Below the pieces are notes generated by a model, which was not told the DNA's origin, searched no databases, and saw nothing but the letters and a program-made list of their open reading frames with translations. DNA of 64,000 nucleotides from Xiphias gladius (taxonomy: Eukaryota > Chordata > Actinopteri > Istiophoriformes > Xiphiidae): NCBI RefSeq assembly GCF_016859285.1, contig NC_053408.1, positions 8,198,213-8,262,212 on the forward strand. Reading direction: 5' to 3'. This document shows positions 16,913 through 28,049 of this stretch, one piece after another (positions within the stretch are counted from its first letter, which is position 1; every line of letters begins with the position of its first letter). Made by a program: the position numbers and the translations under genes.

Positions 16913-19900
16913 TCACACAGTTAGGTATTCTTTGAGTTTGTCCATGATGGCAGGCATTCTGTCTGCTGGTATCAGCATCACTGTCCTGAAAGGCTTCATG
17001 GGGACGTCACTGAACGACCACCTGCCACTCAAACAGGAGTCTGCCTCTTCCTGGACCGAGTAGTGGAACTTCATGATGGCTTGCTGTAAGGAGAATACAG
17101 ACAAGAATATTTAGACATGAACACAAATGATTTACATCACTTCTTTCTACTTTGGAGTAATAAATATATTAAAATTGAAATTAATTAGAAGAAAAACACA
17201 CTTCGAATTTTTAGATTGATACTTGGAAAATAGTAATTGTAAATAACACCTTGTATACAAGGTTAGTTCAAAGCTAAAAGAACAAAGTTGTCATCCAAAT
17301 ACTGCATGTAAGCATTCCCTGCATATTACTCAACATTTCATTCTTAGACTGCTTGCATTTACTTGACTTTACCTCATAGAAGAATTCCTCCTCTGCATTG
17401 ACAAACATGTATTCCTCTTTGGGAGCTCCTCCTCTGGTTGGGATACTTTTGGTTGCCTCTTTGCAGGTCTTGCTTATCATCAGACAAAAGTGACACCTCC
17501 CGTTGGGCTTATTTGTCCTCTGAGCTTCAGCTATTTCTTCTCTGGAGGACAGAATTAAATTCCATTTATTTTCGTGCACACTACACTTTCAAAAGACTGA
17601 TTTATTTTCGACCATGAACATTTTTCTTTTCAAATCACAGAGATACGACAGATACTCCTTCAGCTATTAGAATCATGAGCAATATTCCAAATCTAGATGC
17701 AGTCATAAAAAGCAGTCAACCCATCTTTAAAGTTTATTTATCTTTTACAAAGCACTATAAGATCAAAAGGATCTATTTCAACAACAGAGCTTCAACAATA
17801 ATTATCAATTCATACAAAGTACAGAGGCAAATGCGGTTCCCACTAATTGCCCTGATTACAAAGGTTCGTGAACAGGCTCATGTCCAGGATGCTATGGTGT
17901 GATCAGAACAAATGGGTGAATACAGTTTTGCCTCTTAGTGGCATTGTCTCTTTGCTCTCAAATGCCACCCTGACAATGTCTTATTAACACAAAAAAATAT
18001 AAATAAATAAATGTAGTTTTTTTTTAATTTCTTTCACAATTAAAAATGCTTACCAATTGCAGCCTCCCAACATAAATTTCAATTGGAATTATTATTTTTG
18101 GTGCACTGTAAACACAAATGCAGAACAACTCAGATGCATACAGCAAAACTGCAATAAGTGCTGCAGTGGGAACAGATTCTCTCACTAGAGGATGCAAAAA
18201 ATTATATGTTGTATGATAAAATTGTAAGAAAAAATACGCATTTCACACCCTATTTTAGAAGTGGTATGATGATGCGTTTTATGGCACCTTTATTTCCATT
18301 TTTATAAGAAACCATCAAGATGGCTCTAGCCGTTTTTAAAAGGGTTAAGATGATTTGGAGTAGATTTCTGCCTGAAAGGAAATGCTGAGGAGGACATACG
18401 GGGAGAGAGTAGAACTCACTGGAGCTGTTTGTGGAGTGGAAGCGCAATCTGTGGAGGTACATTGATGAAGCGCTCACTCAGCAGTAGCCCCACAGGCTTG
18501 CTGGTGTCATTGAGGATCTGCTCTAGCTGCTCTGTCGCACTTTGGGTGGAGCTCTTCTCACACTGATCCACGATCAGCTCCTTTACCTCCTCCACACACT
18601 GCACACCCTGCCAGCAGCATCAGACGCGGATATAGTGACACTGAAAACGAATGGTCACAGCCCATGACAGCCAATTAGTCTGTAAGGTGTGCACCAGGGG
18701 TGTTACCTTTCTCTCTGTTAGGTTGAGCATAGTGATGAACCCAAACACTTCATCTGGGTCGTCGTCATCACTGTCCTCTGGTACATCAGCTTGCTGGAGC
18801 ACAGAGACGGGAAAGATGAAAGCGTGTTAGAGCTGAAACTGCTGGAAAGTCACCTGTAAAATCTGAGGTGAGATTAGACTATTGAGCAACTCACCTTGAT
18901 GACACTTCCGACATGATTCTGTTGGATGATGATGTCTGTCATCTCTGAAGTATTTACATGAGCCTTCAAGAAGAGCTGTATCCAAACATATTAGAGGTGA
19001 AATCAGTGAGGCCATGCTTCACCTACCACACAAGGTATGAACATGCTACCATACCATCACCAAACACATTATTAGCAACACCTGTACACCTGCTTTTTCA
19101 TGCAATTATCCAATCAGCCGATCATGTGGCAGCAGTGCAATGTATAAAATCAGCCATATACAGGTCAGGAGCTTCAGTAAATGTTCACACCAGACATCAG
19201 AATGGGGGAAAAAAAAAACCTGATCTCAGCGCTACAGCAGTAGGCGACCATTTCTGGTTCCACTCCTGTCAGCCAAGAACAGAAATCTGAGGCTTCAGTA
19301 GGCACAGGCTCACTAAAACTGGACAGGTGCAGACTGGAAAAATGTAGCCTGGTCCGATGAATCTCGATTGCTGCTGTTGGTGTAATGGTGGGGAGTGTTT
19401 TCTCGGCACACCTTGGACCCCTTAATGCCAATCAATCATGGTTTCAATGCCACAGCCTATCTGAATATTGTTGCTGGCCATGTGCATCCCTTTATGGCCA
19501 CAATTTACCCATCCTCTAATGGCCATTTGCAGCACGATAAAGCACCATGTCACAAAGCAAAGGTCATCTCAAACTGGTTTCATAAACATCACAACAAGGT
19601 CAGGGTACTTCAGCGGCCTCCCCGGATTTTAATCCAGTGGAACTCCTTTGGGATGTGGTATAATGGGCGATCGGCAGAATGAATGTGCAGCTCACAAATA
19701 TGCAGAAATTATTTGATGCAACCATGTCAACATGGACCAGAATCTCATGGGGATGTTTCCAAAATCTTGTGGAATCCATGGAGCGAAGGATTGAGGCTGT
19801 TTTGAGAGCAAAGGCAGACCGTACCCAGTATTAGTATGGTGTTCCTATCAGTGTGCTAGGTGAGTGTACATACTGTCCCAAACCTGTTGCAATAGTTTCT

Positions 19901-20502
19901 TGATGCCATTGAAGTCGCTGTCTGAAATGGTGTGGGCTTCGAAGTCCACAATGACCTCCTGAATGAGAAACAATAACAAAGCAGAGAGCATTTATCGACA
20001 GCAGAAACCTGCCTGTGTGGAAAGTAATCGATTACAAGTACTTTTGTTGCTACAACGGAGTAGCTTTTTCACGTAGTTTTAGAGTAAATCTGAGATTCTG
20101 GTTTCACTCAAGTGGGTATTTGACGTGCACTGTAAAACTACTTTTTCACAATCAAGTTATTACAAAATAAACTAATTTTACATTTGTATAATAACTTTGC
20201 TCCATATTCCTGTTTATTTTATATAATTATTTACTTATTAATATACTTATTTATACTTACCTGCCCAACTGCAACAGTAACTACAGTACATGTCGACAGC
20301 TGGGTTAGCTAGCTAAGTAGCTTGCTAGCAAGGCCAATCAACGAATAATTTGTTCTTTTACCTCATTGATCTCTTCCTCTGATGCCTCGCTGTCCTCCTC
20401 CCCGGAATCTTCGTCCTCTTCCGGATTCTCATCGGAGCTGTTTTCACTTTCCTCGGGATTTTCTCCCAAACCTACTGCTCTCCTCTTAGCCGACGAAGCC
20501 AT
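16913..20502 (-). CDS. bccip: BRCA2 and p21 (CDKN1A)-interacting protein Bccip
   Basis: Seven minus-strand exons (20502-20362, 19958-19884, 18975-18895, 18793-18707, 18607-18420, 17541-17373, 17083-16913) join in frame to 303 residues; human isoforms are 314-322. In human the protein binds BRCA2 and p21, acts in homologous recombination and cell-cycle control, and has a role in 60S ribosome assembly. The N-terminal 47 residues are strongly acidic (runs of E, D and S) behind a basic MASSAKRRAV. The conserved core includes DEVFGFITMLNLTERK, KPVGLLLSERFINVPPQIAL and NAEEEFFYE, and the C-terminus SVQEEADSC...MDKLKEYLTV. The MASSAKRRAV start is preferred over an in-frame ATG six codons upstream because it matches the human start. 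Intron 2 is mostly a Tc1 remnant. It is divergent from uros. Confidence 0.95.
19052..19868 (+). mobile_element. Internally deleted Tc1-like element in bccip intron 2
   Basis: The left end (TACCATCACC...TTATTAG..ACACCTG from 19052) and the inverted right end (TACACTCACC reading leftwards from 19868) match the ends of a common fish Tc1 family whose termini read TACACTCACCGGCC. Inside, the plus-strand frame keeps transposase blocks, for example NATAYLNIVAGHVHPFM, KAPCHKAKVISNWF and the end region ESMERRIEAVLRAKAD. The N-terminal DNA-binding half is gone. Length 817 bp against roughly 1.2 kb or more expected. Non-autonomous and dead. Confidence 0.9.
19226..19835 (+). pseudogene. Tc1 transposase remnant (C-terminal half)
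   Basis: Fragments of a DDE transposase lie in order but in shifting frames with stops: RLTKTGQVQTGK-type sequence near 19305, then FNATAYLNIVAGHVHPFMAT near 19440-19500, then the catalytic-aspartate block HDKAPCHK near 19535. The tail is near 19770-19835. The helix-turn-helix part and first catalytic region are missing or unrecognisable. Confidence 0.85.
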
Positions 20503-21429
20503 GCTGCAAACAAGTAACACGCGTGTCGACCGAGTGGGCGGGGCAAAAGTTACAGTTCAGCTGGAGAGAGCCATGAAAGTGACGTAGTGAAGCCACCATT
20601 ACGGCTCCGAATCTACACTACTTGCCCCTTGCCGTTGCAGCCCTCGGAGCCGCAATGTCGTCTTGTTACCCGTTCGTAAAACGGAATACACCATTTTACA
20701 AAAGGGGAATGACAGTTCTTTAAATTATGCCTAAACTACTACGTTACTGTCATAAATAGATATTCGCACTACATGTTAGAATTATTTTTATTACATTATT
20801 GTAATGAATAATGTTTCTCACATATAGTTTGTTTTTAAGGAGGTTAGTCAAATATTCAGTGTTACGTCTCCCCTTCTTGTCCGTGGCTGAAGTCGATATG
20901 TGCTCAGCTGTATGAACAACGCAAGGTACATGAATTTAGTCTAATATGTTGTCTTTATTGACCATCTGTTGTAGGATATATCATTGTACCACACAAACAA
21001 GATAAATTAGTCGCTTAATATCGTTAGGCATAACGGACAGGTCCTTTTACGGGGACGGTTACTTTAGCTAAACTCTCACTCAGTGTTGTCTTGCTAATGT
21101 AAACAATAACACGCAAGAGGACAATAACCACGTTTCAGCTTCATACAACGGTTCCAACCAGGAAAGTGAGGCATTATTGCTTTTTATTTGTCTCCCCATA
21201 TACAGTCCAATAATCGTGACTCAACACCATTGTTATCAGCAGGCTGCATATGACAGTTTAAGGGTGTAGCTTAGCTTGCTGTGCCCTCACACCCACTGTC
21301 CAGAGTGTTTTTGCATTGAAGAGTTTTGGCTGCATTCTTGACAGCAGTGTCCATATTCCACACTGGTTTGTACTGTTGTTTTCTTTCATATTTATTGTGT
21401 CGACCCAGTGTTTTAAGGTCATTATCAAG
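20503..21429. promoter_or_regulatory. Bidirectional promoter region of bccip and uros
   Basis: The two genes start back to back, 927 bp apart between start codons. Near the bccip end lie a GC box (TGGGCGGGGC, 20535-20544) and a CRE-like TGACGT (20580-20585). A CpG-richer stretch runs to about 20690. The uros ATG is much farther right, so uros probably has a non-coding first exon; a candidate donor is CGCAAG/GTACAT near 20924, unproved. Confidence 0.55.
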
Positions 21430-22456
21430 ATGCATGTACTGCTTCTCAAAGAGCCAAGAGATGGAGAGTCTGGACCTGATCCTTACATCAAGGTAGAGGC
21501 AGTTTCTCCAGATTAACTTGCATCTAATGGTATTCAGTTCAGATACAACAGTAGTGAAATTTTAATGATTTGCATTTGACTGCACATTTTGAGTCTATTA
21601 TTTCGATTCCCCAGGAGCTGGCGTCACATGGTCATAAAGCCACCTTAATCCCTGTGCTGTCTTTTAAGTTTGTCTCATTAAACACCTTGTCAGATAAGGT
21701 AAATTATATTGTGACGGTATAAAATGAATACTTTTGTCACTTATTCTCCTTTTTCATGTTTCACGTTCTCAGTTGTTTAAGATGTCTTTCTTTTTCAGCT
21801 TTTCCAACCAGAAAAACATGGAGGTCTTATATTTACTAGTCCCAGGGCAGTGGAGGCTGTGAAGATGTGCTTAGAAGCAGACGGAAGAAGGGAAGGTGAG
21901 AGGATACAGAGAACTCCATTTCAACCTCACTGATATAATGATCTTAATCCCCTGAAAGCATGTGTTTGGTTGAATGTCCATTAATTCTTTTTACTATGTT
22001 TCTGAAATGCTAACTGAGATTTTAAATAATTTCACTGTTTGATTAAGTTTGATTAAATGTTATCTTTTTCCTAATTATTAATTCAGAGTGGAACAGCTCT
22101 GTGAAAGACAAATGGAACGCCAAGTCCATCTATGTGGTTGGGAAGGCAACTGCTGCATTAGGTGAGTTATTGTCACTTAAAATAATTTTTCTAAATGTCC
22201 ATCTTTGTGCTTTGTGCCTCTTATAAACCTTTGCTATGTTAATGCTAATTGTAGCGGAGTTTGGCAGGCACCTGGTGCTCACAGGGATGTGTCAAGTGAT
22301 GTTACCTCCCCCAGTCATTTGGAAATAGGTTGTACACAAGTGACAGCTTGCTGTGACACAGGTGCAGCACCTTCCTGACGTGTGTTTTACCTTCTTTGTT
22401 CATAGTAAATGTCAGCAGTTGGATCTCTTTGTTGTCAGTTTTTATAGTTTGCTTAT

Positions 22457-22487
<31 letters not shown>

Positions 22488-23437
22488 CATTTGCTCTGCC
22501 ACGACACGATATCACCATTAAATATCTTATAAATCCTTTTTATTTTTTATCCACAGTACGAAATCTGGGTCTGAACCCTTTGGGTGAGGACACGGGGACA
22601 GCAGAGGTCTTATCACGTGTTATCATTGAACGTACAATATGATTTTATACTTGCACATTCTTCACACTTCACTTTAATCGAATATTGGTGATTGTTCTGA
22701 TAACTAATATGACCTTTTACTTAATTCTCATCATAGGAGAGGACACAAATATTCCCCCCCTTTTTTTCCCCTGTGGCTCAATCAAAAGAGAAGTCTTGCC
22801 CACAGCTTTAAGGGAAAGTGGTAAGCAGTTCCCCCTGTTGTTCCTCACGATTAAAACTCAAGGTGATAAAAGTCCCACTGGGGTTGTACTAATTATAAAA
22901 TAGTAATTGCGCTACCTTTATCACTGCAGAGATCTGCTTCTTTGTTTCCAGGAGTGCCCCTCGAGACACTGACTGTCTATCAAACAGCTGAACATCCAGA
23001 CCTGGAGAAGAATTTAAAGAACTATTTCACAGAGCAGGTGAGACCCCACACTCGTACTACATTTTAGAGAATGCTTTTTATGTGGAAAATGTTTATTTGT
23101 CTGTGCATTCAAAGGGCACTCCAGCCAGCATAGCTTTCTTCAGTCCATCAGGAGTGAAGTTTTGCCTAGAGGTGGTACGCAGGCTGTCAGGTCAACACCT
23201 GACTCAAATGAAGGTATGGCTTCGTCATAGTCACACACATAAAAATTGCATGAATGTCAGCACTTAATACATCTTCAGTGCCTCTGATAGTCACTTAAAC
23301 GTCTTTGTTTCCAGTTTGCGGCCATAGGGCCTACAACACAAGACGCAATGATCGCAGAAGGCTTGTGTGTCAGCTGTACAGCAGAAAAGCCAACAGCTGA
23401 ACACCTGGCAGCAGTGATAGCCAAAGCTCTACAGTAA
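21430..23437 (+). CDS. uros: Uroporphyrinogen-III synthase
   Basis: Nine coding exons (21430-21492, 21615-21698, 21799-21895, 22087-22161, 22557-22631, 22737-22820, 22952-23037, 23115-23213, 23315-23437) join in frame to 261 residues; human UROS is 265. The enzyme closes hydroxymethylbilane into uroporphyrinogen III with inversion of ring D, the fourth step of haem synthesis, in the cytosol. The HemD fold has two domains and no metal. Family blocks are visible in order: [74 protein letters not shown] and [11 protein letters not shown]. The start is chosen because MHVLLLKEP aligns with the usual N-terminus. It runs divergently from bccip and is followed in the same direction by mmp21. Confidence 0.96.
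22460..22487. repeat. (TTA)n microsatellite
   Basis: About nine TTA/ATT units in uros intron 4. Confidence 0.9.
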
Positions 23438-23511
23438 CCAGCCACCACCACCACCACCATCCACTTTGTCTTCTGTCTTTGTATAGTCTGTATTATTTAA
23501 ACATTTTTTTT

Positions 23512-23769
23512 ACCTCCGCCAAGGACGTAATGTTTTCAACCGTGTCTGTTTGTTGATTTATTTGACTGCAGGTTTACACAAAAAGCACTGAACTGATTTG
23601 CACCAAACTTGGTGGAGGGATGGGGCATGGACCAGGGAAGAACCCATTCAATTTTGGGGCAGATCCGGATCATTTACTATGAATTTTGAACTTTTTCTCT
23701 GAAGTCTGGTCTATGTTGCTTGACAATGGGTTTGGCGAAGGTATGCACTCTACTGAGTGCCATTCTAGT
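23512..23769 (+). repeat. Ancient interspersed repeat (CCTCCGCCAAGG...GAGTGC type)
   Basis: It begins TACCTCCGCCAAGGACGTAATG and ends GAGTGCCATTCTAGT, with GGGGCAGATCCGGATCA inside. This is the layout of a repeat that I know from many animal genomes, where the ends read CCTCCGCCAAGGAGGTTATG and GAGTGCTTTTCTAG. The class is not assigned here. It lies inside the uros 3' UTR. Confidence 0.7.
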
Positions 23770-23844
23770 GATTCGTCTGTTTCACTTCCCTGCTCGCCTG
23801 ACAAGTTATGTATGTATACTTAGGCTGTTTTGCACTGAGAAAAA

Positions 23845-23870
23845 GTGGCCTCTTGCGCCAAAGAGGCCAC
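23845..23870 (+). other. Perfect hairpin near the uros polyadenylation signal
   Basis: GTGGCCTCTT (23845-23854) and AAGAGGCCAC (23861-23870) are exact reverse complements, separated by a 6-base loop GCGCCA. The hairpin sits about 70 nt before the AATAAA. Confidence 0.75.
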
Positions 23871-24290
23871 AAAAATCTAAATGAATATAATTTATAATTG
23901 ATGTTGTTGCTTGCTCAAGAAAGTCAGTGTATATTTTTGAAAATAAACTTTGCTTAGTGTGATGATATCGAAGGTTTGGTCATGGTTATTCACTGTAAAT
24001 ACTCAAGTGTGTGTGCGTGTGTGAGGCCAAAACAGGTGTTGGCAGAGGTCATGATTTTCCTAAAACTCTTTTATTGTCTGCATGAAAGCAAAGGTTTTCA
24101 CTTCTTTCTACAGGTCAACAACAGTCCATTTAAAACCGATGGAGCATGCGTAACACACCCATACAATCCAGTCCAATTTAGCAGTTGCAGACAGTAAAGA
24201 CACGTTTACTTTTCACACAAGGGTGAGAATAGTGGGTATCTCCACGGAGTCGCACCTTTAGATGGGTGTGGCAAAACTCTAGGATTTGCC

Positions 24291-24297
24291 TATAAAA
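24291..24297 (+). promoter_or_regulatory. mmp21: TATA box of mmp21
   Basis: TATAAAA lies 62 bp upstream of the mmp21 start codon, so transcription should begin near 24320 with a leader of about 30 nt. A TATA promoter fits a tightly timed, tissue-restricted gene and contrasts with the CpG promoters of dhx32 and bccip/uros. Confidence 0.7.
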
Positions 24298-24352
24298 CAC
24301 TGTGGCTTCTTACTTGCCATCATATCACTTGTATATAATCCCCAACACCACG

Positions 24353-27300
24353 ATGCTGACTTTTACCCGGCTGATAATTTTGCTTTATTGGACAAGCATT
24401 AGCTCATCTGATGCAGAGAAACTTTTCCACAAGCGGGATCATTCTGACGTGCACACCCTTAATTCTCTCCAAGCTGAGGTTATAACAGACAAGTACACAG
24501 CAGAGGTAATTACTTACAGTCTTTTCAGCTTTCACGTCTATTAGGTTGTACATTTCATGATACATCATAGGAACCATAAGTAATTTAACCCATGTCTTGT
24601 TATAGTTATTTCTATCTAGATACGGATTCATGAAGCCAGTGAACTGGGAGGAGATCCAGTTTGAAGATTCACACACGGACTCCGATGATGACTTCGAGGA
24701 CGAACTGCAAGCCACGATCCTGGAGGGGACGTCAGGGCCTCATTCAAGGGATGCTCCGCAAATTGGTGATCAAGATCACCACAAGGGACCAACTGAGAGC
24801 CAATTGTATATTTCAGCACTCAAGGAGTTTCAGAAGGTATCGGGCCTGCCTGTCACAGGTGTGTTTGATGAGGCCACCAAGGTGGCAATGAATAAACCAA
24901 GGTGTGGGGTCCCTGACAAGGAGATTGACCTGAACGTCCCTCTGGCAGCTGAGAACAGTAGTGCTTCAGATATTGAAAACAGTCCTAGTGACACTTTTAA
25001 TGAGACTGACAGTAACAACACAGCAAGTAATGTAATCAGTGTCCCTTCTTTTGGTGCTGCAATCTCCTCTGAAGATGATGAATTCAATTTTAATGACACA
25101 GAAAGTGTCGTCACAGGCATTTCCAATGACATCAGCATGAATTACACAGAAGAATTTCACTTATTTAACGACACCTCTCTAAACAGCTCCCATGATATCC
25201 TCATGGACAGTCCAATGGTAAATATCAGTGCGAACATGGGTCGGAGCAAAGCAGTACGACGCAGGAAACGTCACCTCGCAACTCTTGTATCCAAAAGCAG
25301 GCACAAGAGAGCCTTGAGTGAGACTGGTTACATGGCCTTTTCTAAGAAAGTGCTGAAATGGAGGCTCATAGGAGAAGGCTACAGCAGCCAGTTGTCTATT
25401 GAAGAGCAGAGGTACATCTTCAGACTGGCCTTCAGGATGTGGAGTGAGGTGTCTCCGCTGGAGTTTGTGGAGGACACACGTTCCCCACTGGAGGATGTTG
25501 ATATCAGGCTGGGCTTTGGCACAGGTAGGTCTCAGCCATGAAACTCATGTCAACATATTTTCTTGAAGAAATTAGTGGATATTATATATTTTACTACTAC
25601 TTTTTGTTTCAAGACATCACTCGCTTCTCTGTGAAGATTTGTCTGAATTAAATGATCTTAACTTCATGGCACATATAATTATTTAAGTAAAATTCAATGG
25701 TAAAACTTACAGTAAAGTACAGTAAATAGTAAATACGGCAGTATTTATTACAGAAAAGTACTTCAGTTAAATGATAACATTAAATTACTGTGAACAATTG
25801 AGACCATATAAATAGTTTTAATGTTAAGAACCAACATATTTTAGCTGTATTAGCTATCACAGTGTTCCAAAGAGCAAAGATTAGTTGATTCAGCTAATAA
25901 AGCTTTGCTTAGCTGCAGAAGATGATTTAAGTTTTTTTTTTTTTTCCTCTATACTGCGTATGGACCTAATTTTATTCAAAGAAACAGAGAGGACAGTGCA
26001 CCTTTTAAAATTCTCCTACCACTTTATCCCACACAGGAAGGCATCTTGGATGCAATCAGAGGTTTGATGGCACCGGTCAAGAATTTGCCCACGCCTGGTT
26101 CCTGGGCGATATACACTTTGATGATGATGAACATTTCACTGCTTCCAATGCGGGGAGTGGGATCAGCCTCCTCAAAGTAAGCATGCTACACCATGAATTT
26201 AGGAATCGTCAGGTTGTACAACGACAACAATAATGAGAAGTTCAGTTGAAGCTCAGTCATTCTGACAACATTTTAATTTCCCCTCTATCAGGTGGCAGTT
26301 CATGAGATTGGCCACGTCTTGGGTCTCCCCCACATATATAGACCTGGATCTATAATGCAGCCCAGCTATCTGCCACATGAGTCTGGCTTTGAGATGGACT
26401 GGATGGACAGGAAAGCCATACAGCGCCTCTATGGTACATGGTTACAGCACCATCTAGTGGATATAATCACACACAGCTCCAGAGATACAGTAAATAAGGT
26501 TCAGTTCTCTTTACACACTTCGTAGACTGACAAAAAGGACCATTTTCTTTCTCTAGGGGGCTGTAAGGGTCGGTTCAACACAGTGTTTGACTGGATCCGA
26601 AAGGAGAAGACGGCCTATGGGGAGGTGGTCATCCGCTTTAACACCTATTTCATGAGAGGCGGCTGGTATTGGTTGTATGAGAACAGAAATAACCGAACGC
26701 GTTATGGGGATCCAGTTGCACTGCAGATTGGCTGGCGTGGAATTCCCACGGACGGAGTGGATGCATACGTGCATGTGTGGTCCAGAAGAAGAGATGCTGT
26801 GTACTTCTTTAAAGGTACTCTTACATTAAACTACACGTGCAAACACATACGGATATTACACTTGTCAGCAGGGTAATGATATTCCTTTAAGAGATATTGA
26901 GAAAGTGCTGTACCTGTGTTGTACAGGTACTCGGTTCTGGAGGTATGACAATGAGAATGACAAGGTATTCAGACAGGACCCAGAAGGTCATCGCTATCCA
27001 AGGTTAATCTCTGAAGGCTTCCCCGGGGTGTCCAGTCCTATTGACACAGCCTTTTATGACAGGAGGGACTCCCACATCTACTTCTTCAAAAAGACACTTG
27101 TAAGAATGGCATCCTTATCCTCTCTTTGACCTCTCTAACTAAATCTATTAATAATTTTCTAAAGCTCAATCAAATTACCACAAACTGACTGACGCACAGA
27201 CAACATGGGATCTCTTATTACAGCCCAGGACTACAGGTTGGTTTCTTGGCATATAATGAAGCTGCCATATATAGTACGCTCTGTGCTCTGTAGTTAACAG

Positions 27301-28003
27301 GAACTTGGAGGCAGCAGGGTGCATATGTAGTGCACAGAGGGCATTATGTATGTATCCTGGTGAGCTTCAACGGAGGGGCAACAGCTCAATTTTTGCCATG
27401 GGGCCCATCTAACATTTTAAGCCATCCCTGGCTTAATTGTCATTACAACTACTGTTTCCTTATGTGTTTTGTAATCTAACAATGCTAGTTTGTAGAACAA
27501 GTGGTTTTACAATAACAGTGTTTTATAATAATTCTTGAAGAGACTAAAGCCCAAGCTAATTTATTTTTTTCGGCATTATGAGGGAGTGTATCCATGCAAA
27601 CAAACCTGCTACACTTCCTCTGTGATTTGTTTGCTTGTTGTAATTGAATCGATTACTATATAAGAGGGGAAACAACTATCTGTTCAAACAGGTGTATGCA
27701 TTTGACGTCGAAGCCAACAGCTTGGCAAGAGGCTTCCCCAAAAACATCAGAGATGTTTTCCCTCCTATGGTGAACGGAGACCATCCAGATGGCAACATTG
27801 ATGCTGCCTACTTCTCCTACACCCACAATGCCATCTTTCTACTCAAGGGCACGCGCTTCTGGCAGGTGGCGGGCAGCCGCGATCGCTGGCGCGGGCCCCG
27901 GCCCTCTCTGCCACGGAATGGTCTGCTGCCGCACAAGGAGGTGGATCAGCACTGGTTCGACATCTGCAACGTTCATCCCACTGCACTCAAACTAACCCGC
28001 TGA
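24353..28003 (+). CDS. mmp21: Matrix metalloproteinase-21
   Basis: Seven coding exons (24353-24505, 24606-25524, 26037-26176, 26292-26433, 26557-26814, 26927-27099, 27692-28003) join in frame to 698 residues; human MMP21 is 569. It is a secreted zinc endopeptidase needed for left-right body asymmetry; human mutations cause heterotaxy. Visible parts are a signal peptide ([13 protein letters not shown]), the propeptide with cysteine switch PRCGVPD (149-155), and a long Asn/Ser/Asp-rich insert (about 160-265). Two furin-type sites follow, RRRKR (269-273) and RHKR (283-286). The catalytic domain has [11 protein letters not shown] (zinc ligands H408, H412, H418; E409) and the Met-turn SIM (M426). 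Four hemopexin blades run from C454 to C687. The extra length over human lies mainly in the propeptide insert. It has a TATA promoter upstream and a very short 3' UTR. Confidence 0.96.
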
Positions 28004-28023
28004 GGATGCTGAAGCAGAGACAT

Positions 28024-28029
28024 AATAAA
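28024..28029 (+). terminator. mmp21: mmp21 polyadenylation signal
   Basis: A canonical AATAAA lies only 20 bp after the stop codon, which implies a 3' UTR of about 40-50 nt if it is used. Confidence 0.65.
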
Positions 28030-28049
28030 CCCTATTTATGTGTCCTGAT

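Larger units (their letters stand above)
23438..23965 (+). other. uros: uros 3' UTR
   Basis: It runs from the stop to just past an AATAAA at 23942-23947. It contains an old repeat (23512-23769) and a perfect 10-bp hairpin (23845-23870). The polyadenylation signal is the first canonical one after the stop. Confidence 0.6.

Noticed and set aside
23845-23870. Iron-responsive element or SECIS
   Set aside because: The loop GCGCCA lacks the CAGUGN loop and bulged C of an IRE and the AUGA/GA core of a SECIS.
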